15,153 nt of DNA from Lindgomyces ingoldianus (taxonomy: Eukaryota; Ascomycota; Dothideomycetes; Pleosporales; Lindgomycetaceae), in assembly GCF_010093535.1 (NCBI RefSeq), contig NW_022985178.1, positions 1,283,984-1,299,136 on the forward strand. The letters are read 5' to 3'. Positions 9,270 through 15,153 of the stretch are shown here, piece by piece (within the stretch, counting starts at the first letter, position 1; every line of letters begins with the position of its first letter). Under the pieces are notes generated by a model. It had not been told where the DNA came from, searched no databases, and saw only the letters and a program-made list of their open reading frames with translations. A program made the position numbers and the translations under genes.

Positions 9270-10780
9270 ACTACAGCTATTTATAAAGTCTTTTAAAAGA
9301 TAATAAGTAACTAACGCGCTAAATAACCTTATTAAGCTAATTATATAGCTAACTTATAAAAGCTAGATAATAATAAGAAGTAAGTAATTATTTAGCACAT
9401 ACTTAAGCTAAATGCGCAAGGATTTCCTCTTTAGCTAGCAGCTATAGCTAATATAGCTAATTCTTTACACACTAAGTGTAATATAAGCTATGTTAGCAGA
9501 AACTAGCTTAATATGTTTATTAAGTGTTACCTAAAGCTTAAAGTAAAGTTTAAGTGTAAGTATAACTATAAAAAAGCTTTTTATAAAAATTCTATAGTAA
9601 TTTAAAGCTAGTTTAACTTTATAAAAAATATTAAAGCTAAGTATAGCATCTAGAATAATAACATGTACAACTTTAATAAGATAAAGTTTATAATAGGCTA
9701 AATATTTACTAGAGTAGTTATTATAAGTTTAGAGAGATAAGGACAGCTAAAAGTAGTTTAGCTAGGTAACTAAAAGTAAACAACAGCTATCTAAAGCATT
9801 AATGCTAAAAGGTAGGCTATTTTACTGTTTATTATTTTTTAGAGTAGCAACTACTTTTTAAACTAGTATAAAAAAAATCTACTTTAAAATTAAGTTATTA
9901 TAATCTCTAAGTATAGCTAGACTACTAATTAGCTTAGTTTAGACTAGTTAAAGCACTTTAACGCGCATATAAAAAAGTATACTGTTAGTAGCTACTATTT
10001 ACTAGTTATTAATAGCTATAAGAGCTATAACTTACTTTACTTTTAGTAATACTATAAAAATAATAAGATTATTACTATTTATATACCTTTTTACTTATTA
10101 CACTTTTTATAGCTACTTAATGTAAGTTGTTTTACTTCTTTAAAAAAAGTATATAAGCGCTAAGCTAAAAACTTTATACATAACTAAATTACTTATATTA
10201 TAAAAATAAAGTTTTAACTATGCTTTAAAGCAGCTTATAATGCTATAATTACTTCTAGTAAGATCTAAGAAAAGCTTTAAAGCGCTAAATTAGTTCCTTT
10301 TAACCTATAATAAGTTATAATAGGCCTTAATGTAAAGTTACACACTCTATTACTACTACTACTTATATATAATAAGCCTTAGTAGTTATAAACCCTAAGT
10401 AATACTTTAGAACTTAAGTTATAATTAATGCTTATAAAGATAAAAATTTAAAAGTATATAAATAGTTTACTAACTTTTATAGTTAAAGTGTTTAAAAAAG
10501 TTTTAAAAAAAGTAGTAATAATTATATATAAGCTAGTGTTAGTGTAATAAGAAATTACTAAGCTTTAAGTAGCTAATAAAGCTGCTACGCAACATAAATT
10601 ACATAAAAAAAAGTAGATTAAAGTAAAAAAAAACTTAATAATTTAAAAAAGCCTATGCTTAATAGCTTTAAAAAAGTTTAAAGCGCGCAGTAATAAGAAG
10701 AAGGCAAAGAAGTAGGTGTAAGCTAAAGTAGGTAAGCTATTCTAAAGGCGCTATAGATAGTGCAATTAGACTAGGCATAA
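9270..10780 (+). pseudogene. Fot1/pogo-type transposase pseudogene
   Basis: The transposase cuts and joins the element at TA sites. The N-terminal DNA-binding part (about 9270-9480) is badly damaged, and its first helix-turn-helix cannot be followed in one frame. From about 9363 a single frame runs to the C-terminus with many stops. Readable strings are AQGFPL (normally a D/AxGFPP-like block), LKVKF.CKY.YK, IKAKY, YNFN, SINA, AILLFIIF, VINS and LLQPL-like LLNVSCF. The three catalytic Asp residues are all Asn. The first is in YNFDE/TGF (9675-9677), the second in VxDGHxSH (10011-10013) and the third in LQPLDVGxF (10119-10121). Stops replace the expected Trp and Gln. No intron is needed. The C-terminal end is uncertain. 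Confidence 0.88.
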
Positions 10781-10891
10781 CGCGCAAACATGTAAGTAAA
10801 AAGCAGAAGTAGTATCTAAATAATATTCTAAGCTGTACTGTACTATATAGTGCTAGAGCAGGTTGTTATAGGCTATAATAGAGTTTGTTAG

Positions 10892-10952
10892 AGTAGGGTC
10901 TTAGCAAAAGTAAGCGACTTAGGTGTGTAAGCAACTCGCCTGTGAAGTACGT
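10892..10952 (-). repeat. Right terminal inverted repeat of the Fot1-like element
   Basis: This is the reverse complement of 9090-9150 with two transition mismatches, and ends at the TA duplication (10953-10954). This copy keeps C where the left copy has T at both mismatches, so it is the less mutated end. Confidence 0.95.
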
Positions 10953-10954
10953 TA

Positions 10955-11258
10955 ATAGCTAAAGAAAAAACTAACAACATTAACTAAACTATATAAGTAA
11001 GGCAAGTAAACACTTATTACTATAAATAATAAATTTACTATATTAATAATAACTACACTACTAGTTACTACTAAACAAAAACATTATAATAAAGGTATTA
11101 TATTAGTATTAAGTTTTTAGTTTATTTTTTAGTAACAGAAAATTTTAGGTAAGATATTTATACTTATTATATTCTATTTAAATTAGTTTTAAATTAGTTT
11201 TAAATATTTTCTACCTACTATAGATAAAGACTATTAGCTTATAAAAAGAAAAGAGTAG
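10955..11258. other. AT-rich sequence right of the Fot1 element; no gene
   Basis: This is the continuation of 8831-9087 once the Fot1 element is removed. A short direct repeat (AATTAGTTTTAAATTAGTTTTAAAT) lies near 11180-11205. No coding sense, tRNA or LTR end can be recognised. It stops at the LTR-2 copy that starts at 11259. Confidence 0.35.
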
Positions 11259-11547
11259 TGTAATAATTTTATAAATTATTCTATCTTAGGTTGCTTAGAT
11301 TCTATCTAAAGGGTCTCTGTATTAGCTCTAACTATTACTTAACCTAGTCCTCTGCAGTTACCTTTATTCTCTTATGTATTTAGTTGCACCTTACTTTTAT
11401 AGCTAGCTTAGTAGTTTTCTAATATCCTTTTGTATAAGGCCTATAGATGTTAATGGCATTCCTAGGTTCAGAGTCCCCACGCACTCTCATATGCCTCTGA
11501 GTTGATTCCTACCGCATTCGGACCCATTGTCTTGCCTGCGCCGTTAC
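11259..11547 (+). repeat. LTR-2 copy 1 (about 289 bp)
   Basis: This aligns along its whole length with the undamaged copy at 14342-14630. It starts TGTAATAATT where that copy has TGTAACGATT, and ends GCCGTTAC where that copy has GCCGTTACA. The left half is strongly RIP-changed; the right part (about 11460-11547) is nearly intact. The last A is missing, and the next bases (GTTAG) do not repeat the five bases before 11259 (AGTAG), so no target duplication supports it as a clean solo LTR. Strand is given relative to the other LTR-2 copies; transcription direction is unknown. Confidence 0.8.
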
Positions 11548-11552
11548 GTTAG

Positions 11553-11775
11553 TGTAACTAGGTCGGCACGGTTAACCACGTGGCCTTCTCTCGCTTATAG
11601 AGGTTTAGGCTAGGCTAGAGACAACCGCTAGTGCTAGTGCTTACCCTAGCCTTACCTATATATATATTATACTATGCGAGAATACTTAGCTTAAGTATTC
11701 TCGTGCGTACCTTTTAGTACAGTAGGGAAACTCGTATAGTATCGGCTTGGCAGGCGGGGTGCCTACCTCATTACA
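11553..11775 (-). repeat. Probable 3' LTR of copia-2 (223 bp), less mutated
   Basis: Read on the minus strand this runs from TGTAATGAGG to CCTAGTTACA, with 5-bp inverted ends (TGTAA/TTACA) and a TATATATATA box at about 11658-11667. It lies downstream of the minus-strand copia-2 RNase H, where a 3' LTR belongs, and it is clearly richer in G+C than the coding part next to it. Against this, no second copy is in the window, the polypurine tract is not obvious, and the flanks (GTTAG, ACTAT) do not match, as expected if the other end of the element is lost. It could instead be another small insertion. Confidence 0.5.
11677..11703. repeat. Perfect hairpin, 12-bp arms with 3-base loop
   Basis: CGAGAATACTTA and TAAGTATTCTCG pair perfectly around GCT. 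It lies in the middle of the 223-bp probable LTR, next to the TATA-like run. In a retroelement LTR such a hairpin could act in the transcript (polyadenylation or dimer contact), but nothing here shows a function. Confidence 0.85.
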
Positions 11776-12029
11776 ACTATATACTGTACAAAAAAGAAGC
11801 TATGCCTAATAAGTTAATAGTGCAGTACATAGGTATGATATCGTGTAAGACACGTGCGACACACCCCTCTAGCTTTAACAAAGTAAACAATAAAGCAAAG
11901 CTGTACAAAAATAAATAGACTGTAGGTGTATAGTAGTGTACTTAACAGTGTGAAATAGCTAAAGAAAAAAAGTTAGTAGGCTTAAGCTTTTAAGCTAATG
12001 TTAGTAAAGTAAGCCTTTAAAGTGTTACG
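11776..12029 (-). other. copia-2 3' untranslated region; no gene
   Basis: This stretch lies between the end of the RNase H frame and the probable LTR. It is AT-rich with one better-preserved patch at about 11830-11870 (GATATCGTG, ACACGTGCGACACACCCC). I see no coding sense on either strand. Confidence 0.5.
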
Positions 12030-13508
12030 TAGGTAAATAAAGCCTAGTTATTTAATAAAAACTTAATGCTTTTATTAAAGTAGAAACTTAGTAAGACTGT
12101 CTACTAGCATGTCTGTAGTAGAGATCTAGTGTATGCAAATTCTTCTTTTCTGTACCTCTTAGCAGAGCTAGTAGTTGTAAATGTTAACATGCTTAAGCTT
12201 AGTATTAAGCTTTAAGTCTTTTACTATAGCTTATATAGTTTGTTAATTATTATAGAGTAAAGTAAGCTTTTTTTAGTGTTAAAGTTTATATCTATAAAAA
12301 ATTACTTCTACTACTATAAGTAGCTAGCAGTGTAAGAGAGAGCTAGAAGCTTTGCTTTAGTTATTAATTTAGTAACTAAGCGCTGTAAAAAGGCCTTCTT
12401 ATTAATAGCTACACTAAATAGTGTAAATAGTATGCTGTAGAAGCTATAGCAACTAGCTTTAGTATTACTATAAGTAGCATCTAATATGCTATAATAGACA
12501 GGTTTTTAAAATAAGTAAGTAAAGGTTTTTAAGTACTAAAGCGCATAGTTCTTAGTGCTATAAAAGTATTTAATTCTATACTAAGCAGTCTTTTAGTGTT
12601 TATCTAAGAAGTTAACTAGGTATTTAGAGAGCTTTAAATAAGCTTTAGCAACATTAGGTCTAATAGTAGTAGTAGCATAGCTAATAGAGCTAACGCGCTG
12701 CTAGTATACTATAATTGTTTATATATTTGTTTTAGTTATATAATTAGGCTATAGAAGTAGTGCTAATGCATTTAATAAAGTAATTAGCTAAGAATGTGTG
12801 CAACTAGTATTAAGATTAAAGTAAGTAGTAAGCTATTTAATATCTAACTCTTAACTAAGATATATAGTGTAGTTATTTTTATTATAGTATTTAGATGCTA
12901 AGAAACTAGTTTTGTTCTTTTATAGCTTAGATTTTATAAATTTTTATAAGCTTAATTTTAAATCAGTCTAAGTGCTTTTTATACTCTAGTAAGTAAAAGA
13001 AAATAATATTATTAATGTAAAAGTAAACTATAAGCTTTTTATTAGTAAAAAAATAATTAACTTTAAAAACTTTAAAAAAGCTAAGCTTTTTAAGTAACTT
13101 AGTAAGTTTTAAATACTAAAGCTTAAGTATATTTTTAAGCTTATATAAAGCTTAAAGAAGTTAAAGAGCTTACTAAAAGCAACAGTAGCCTAGTAGCAGT
13201 TTATAATATGCTAGAGTTAGAAGGCAAGCGTTAATAAACATGTTTATAGTGTTATATTACTACGCAAGGAGGCTAAATAAAGCCATAATAGCAATAAGCG
13301 CTTTAAAAACATGTGCTACTAGAGTAGCAGTATATGTTTTAGCTATAGTAACCTAGAAGTTGCTTTATACATAAAGATAAGCTTTAAATTTAGTTAAGAA
13401 ACTTTTAGTATTAAATTTATACTTATATACTTATTTTAAAAGTATTACTAAAGCATTTATAGCCTTTATAATAAAGACAAGCTTAAATACTTTTTTTAAT
13501 AAAAGTCT

Positions 13509-13858
13509 ATAAATGTTAGATATGCGCACCTACTGTTAAGACAGGAGGAACGTTTGACGAAAGCTGCTACATAGTACGAGTAATAAGCTCTAATAGTATG
13601 TTGCTGCAAATTGCTGCATGTTGTAGCATTTTGCAGCATTTTGCAGCAAATTGCAGCAAATTGCAGCATGTTGCAAGCTGGTCGCGCATAGGGCTAGTGC
13701 GCGAGAGACTCGGATCGGAAAAACAAAAGCCGAGCAACACGAGTAGAGCAGAAAAAGGATCGATAAACAAATACAATGAATCATCATCCCATACATCATA
13801 TCCAAACCCATCATTCATCTCAGGAAGCCTAGAAACAGTGCTTTAATCTAACAATAAA
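13509..13858. mobile_element. Solo LTR of 340 bp with perfect 5-bp target duplication, almost free of RIP
   Basis: The LTR proper is 13514-13853. It starts TGTTAGA and ends TCTAACA (7-bp inverted ends, TG...CA) and is flanked on both sides by ATAAA (13509-13513, 13854-13858). Removing the insertion and one ATAAA rejoins the copia-2 RT frame (a LEARYRD-like string to LLLKK), which supports the call independently. Base composition is ordinary: CpG and CpA sites survive, unlike the DNA around it. Frames of about 74-83 codons open here on both strands only because the DNA is unmutated; they overlap each other, carry low-complexity Cys/Gln/Leu runs from the 10-bp repeat and have no gene context, so I do not call them. 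No internal retroelement sequence is attached. Family and transcription direction are unknown. Confidence 0.88.
13601..13680. repeat. Tandem array of a 10-bp near-palindromic unit (8 units)
   Basis: Eight consecutive units of exactly 10 bp follow TTGCWGCAWN: two read TTGCTGCA, one TTGTAGCA, four TTGCAGCA, and the last is a decayed TTGCAAGCTG. The first two units are the reverse complement of later ones, so the array can fold back. The spacing equals about one helical turn, which would put every unit on the same face of DNA. It lies inside the 340-bp solo LTR. Confidence 0.9.
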
Positions 13859-14282
13859 TTTAATCTCTATAGCGTGCTTCTAACTGTCTAAGAATTAGTA
13901 GGGTATGCCTTATAGTAAGTTTTAGGCACAGAAGGTAAATAATCTTAATAAAGAGCTTTAAAAGTAATAGTAGTAGGTTTTATAAAGTCTTTTATAAAGC
14001 TTAGTATAAAGGCGGAATACTAGCTAGACATTTTAGTAGTAGTTTATATAAAAGTAGTAGTATATTATTAACGCTTTAAGATGTTTAATTTATTAATGTT
14101 AGCTATGCTTTTAGTAAAGCTTAGTCTAGTAAAGTTCTTAAGCTATGTGTAAAAAATAAAGTTAGCTTTTTTAAAAAAAACTTTAAAGCATATAATTAAT
14201 TAAAGCTGTGTGCTAAGTAGTTATAGCTTACTTAAGATAATTATTATTAGTTTTAAAGTCTATAGTTATGTTACTTATTTAT

Positions 14283-14876
14283 TATAACAATTTTTGTTCT
14301 ATCTTAGGTCGCCTAGAACCTATCTGAAGGGTCCCTGTATCTGTAACGATTCTCACGAATCGTTCCATCTCGGGTCGCTCGGATCCTATCCGAAGGGTCC
14401 CCGTATCAGCCCCGACCATGACTCGACCCTGTCCCCTGCAGTTACCCCTATTTACCTAAGTATTTAGTCGCACCTCTCCTCTTAGCTAGCTTAGTAGTTT
14501 TCTGATATCCTCTGTACAAGGCCTATAGGTGTCAATAGCATTCCTAGGTTCCGAGTCCCCACGCACTCCCATATGCCTCTGAGTGCATTCCCACCGCATT
14601 CAGACCCATTGTCTTGCCTGTGCCGTTACAGTATCAGCCCCAACCCTAACTCAACCTAGCCCCAACTCTGCCCTGCCCTCTGCTGTTACCTCTATTCTCT
14701 TATGTATTTAGTCGCACCTCTTCTCTCTAGCTAGCTTAGTAGTTTTCTAATATCCTTTGTGCAAGGACTATAGGTGTTAATAGAATTCCTAGGTTATTAA
14801 GTCCCCACGCACTTCTATATGCCTCTAAGTAGATTCCTACTGCATTTAAACCTATTGTCTTGCCTACGCTGTTACA
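14283..14876 (+). repeat. LTR-2 copy 3 (about 300 bp), split by a nested LTR-2
   Basis: The outer copy is made of 14283-14341 and 14636-14876. It starts TATAACAATT, a RIP-type version of TGTAACGATT, and ends CGCTGTTACA. It is moderately RIP-mutated. The inner copy with one GTATC duplication splits it after CCCTGTATC; rejoining the halves gives an LTR-2 with a slightly longer C-rich stretch (14637-14690) than the inner copy. Outer flanks are TTTAT and TTATA, which do not match, so it is either an old solo LTR with a decayed site or an end of a larger element. It lies at the truncated end of copia-2. Confidence 0.8.
14337..14635 (+). mobile_element. Nested, nearly unmutated solo LTR-2 (289 bp) with GTATC duplication
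   Basis: The LTR proper is 14342-14630, from TGTAACG to CGTTACA (7-bp inverted ends), with GTATC on both sides (14337-14341, 14631-14635). It begins with a small hairpin, AACGATTC-TCAC-GAATCGTT (14345-14364). It is the best-preserved LTR-2 copy, rich in CpG and CCCC, and serves as the reference for the others. It inserted into an older, already related LTR. No internal element sequence is attached. Confidence 0.9.
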
Positions 14877-14979
14877 TTATATTAGAAAACTTGCTTTTAC
14901 TAGTAGTAGCTTTATTATAATATTATAGTAATTATTTATTTAACTATGTTTAAGCCTAAGATATATTTAATTTAGTTTA
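14877..14979. other. 103-bp AT-rich spacer between two inverted LTR-2 copies
   Basis: Nothing recognisable is seen. It separates LTR-2 copy 3 from the inverted copy 4. It may be a remnant of copia-2 or of other old sequence. Confidence 0.4.
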
Positions 14980-15153
14980 TGTAACAGCACAGGCAAGACA
15001 ATAGGTCTAAATGCGGTAGGAATCCACTTAGAGGCATATAGAAATGTGTGGGGACTTGGAACCTAGGAATGCTATTAACACCTATAGGCCTTGTACAAAA
15101 GGATATTAGAAAACTACTAAGCTAGCTACAGGGGCAAGGTGCGACTAAATACA
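14980..15153 (-). repeat. LTR-2 copy 4, inverted, cut by the window end
   Basis: TGTAACAGCACAGGCAAGAC at 14980 is the reverse complement of the LTR-2 right end, and the rest matches in reverse as far as the window edge (GGAACCTAGGAATGC, ACACCTATAGGCC, AAACTACTAAGCTAGCTA). It is moderately mutated. With copy 3 it forms an inverted pair around a 103-bp spacer. Confidence 0.88.

Larger units (their letters stand above)
9088..10954 (+). mobile_element. Complete but inactivated Fot1/pogo-type DNA transposon with TA duplications
   Basis: The element proper is 9090-10952 (1863 bp), flanked by TA at 9088-9089 and TA at 10953-10954, as expected for the Tc1/mariner superfamily. The termini are 61-bp inverted repeats beginning ACGTACTTCACAGGCGAGTT. 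Between them is one transposase gene on the + strand with a Fot1/pogo DDE domain. The length fits Fot1-like elements of ascomycetes (about 1.8-2 kb); it is close to what I remember for the Molly element of Parastagonospora nodorum, but I cannot compare the sequences. The gene is dead but the element's outline is intact, so the loss came by RIP and not by deletion. Confidence 0.93.
12030..14250 (-). pseudogene. copia-2 pol pseudogene: RT and RNase H, 5'-truncated and interrupted
   Basis: Read from right to left. A pre-RT linker with FKALY..YLPSVPKTY lies near 13960, then the RT start near 13870. The solo LTR at 13514-13853 is inserted there, and the RT resumes with VYKYKFNT and FLTKFKA near 13400-13450. 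The active-site motif, normally YVDDI, reads YINNI, with both Asp changed to Asn at 13008-13013. Downstream come QRVSSISYATT near 12690, the RNase H Asp in LDATYSN near 12490, TKLITKAKLLALS near 12350 and TTDM..DSLTKFL near 12080. Gag, protease and integrase are missing; the fragment ends at the LTR-2 copy starting at 14283. This copia has a YVDD-type RT, so it belongs to a different lineage from copia-1. RNase H keeps its Asp codon but is full of stops. Confidence 0.85.

Noticed and set aside
11440..11780. tRNA or rRNA gene in the GC-richer patch
   Set aside because: No cloverleaf, A/B box pair or rRNA motif could be assembled; the patch is explained by LTR-2 and the probable copia-2 LTR.
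13567..13846. Three overlapping open frames of 74-83 codons on both strands
   Set aside because: They lie wholly inside the 340-bp solo LTR, overlap one another, encode low-complexity Cys/Gln/Leu runs from the 10-bp repeat, and are open only because the stretch escaped RIP. No family or gene context supports them.
11259..14876. One retrotransposon with LTR-2 as its LTRs and copia-2 as its interior
   Set aside because: Attractive because LTR-2 copies flank copia-2 in the same orientation, but outer flanks (AGTAG, TTATA) do not match, the left LTR-2 lacks its final base, no primer-binding or polypurine site is visible at the junctions, and another LTR-like block lies between. Left open as unlikely.

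Overview
This window looks like a transposon graveyard in an AT-rich, RIP-mutated (repeat-induced point mutation) block of a filamentous ascomycete (Pezizomycotina) genome. Almost every base belongs to a transposable element. TpA is in great excess. Coding frames are broken by TAG/TAA where alignable family members have Trp (TGG) or Gln (CAG/CAA). Paired repeats differ almost only by C/T and G/A transitions. I see no host gene, tRNA, rRNA or CRISPR array. Species and chromosome position cannot be read from the sequence; an AT isochore, pericentromere or subtelomere would all fit.

Layout, left to right. (1) 1-681: the 3' end and 3' LTR of a Ty1/copia element whose body lies upstream ('copia-1', copy A). 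(2) 682 to about 1920: a Ty3/gypsy chromovirus relic on the + strand (integrase core, integrase C-terminus, chromodomain), then AT-rich debris. (3) 2431-8825: a complete but dead copia-1 element, 6395 bp, with 280-bp LTRs at both ends, a 5-bp target duplication (ATATT), a leader with two tandem duplications, and a gag-protease-integrase-RT-RNase H region. (4) 9090-10952: a complete but dead Fot1/pogo-type DNA transposon of 1863 bp with 61-bp terminal inverted repeats and a TA duplication. (5) 11259-15153: a nested cluster. It holds a 5'-truncated second copia ('copia-2', minus strand, RT and RNase H only), a 340-bp solo LTR inserted in its RT, and four copies of a ~290-bp LTR family ('LTR-2'). 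One LTR-2 copy sits inside another, and one is inverted and runs off the window.

The elements do not cooperate; they record successive insertions and inactivation. The catalytic acidic residues that I can place in the gypsy integrase, copia-1 integrase, copia-1 RT, copia-2 RT and Fot1 transposase are changed D to N or E to K, apart from a few non-catalytic neighbours. Two insertions, the 340-bp solo LTR and the inner LTR-2 copy, are almost free of these mutations and have perfect 5-bp target duplications, so they probably arrived after the RIP that killed the rest. The three longest open frames in the window fall inside the 340-bp solo LTR and are not genes; they are open only because that stretch escaped RIP.

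All family calls come from reading broken frames by eye against remembered family motifs. Boundaries marked by LTR ends, TIRs and target duplications are firm to the base; domain boundaries inside pseudogenes are approximate.
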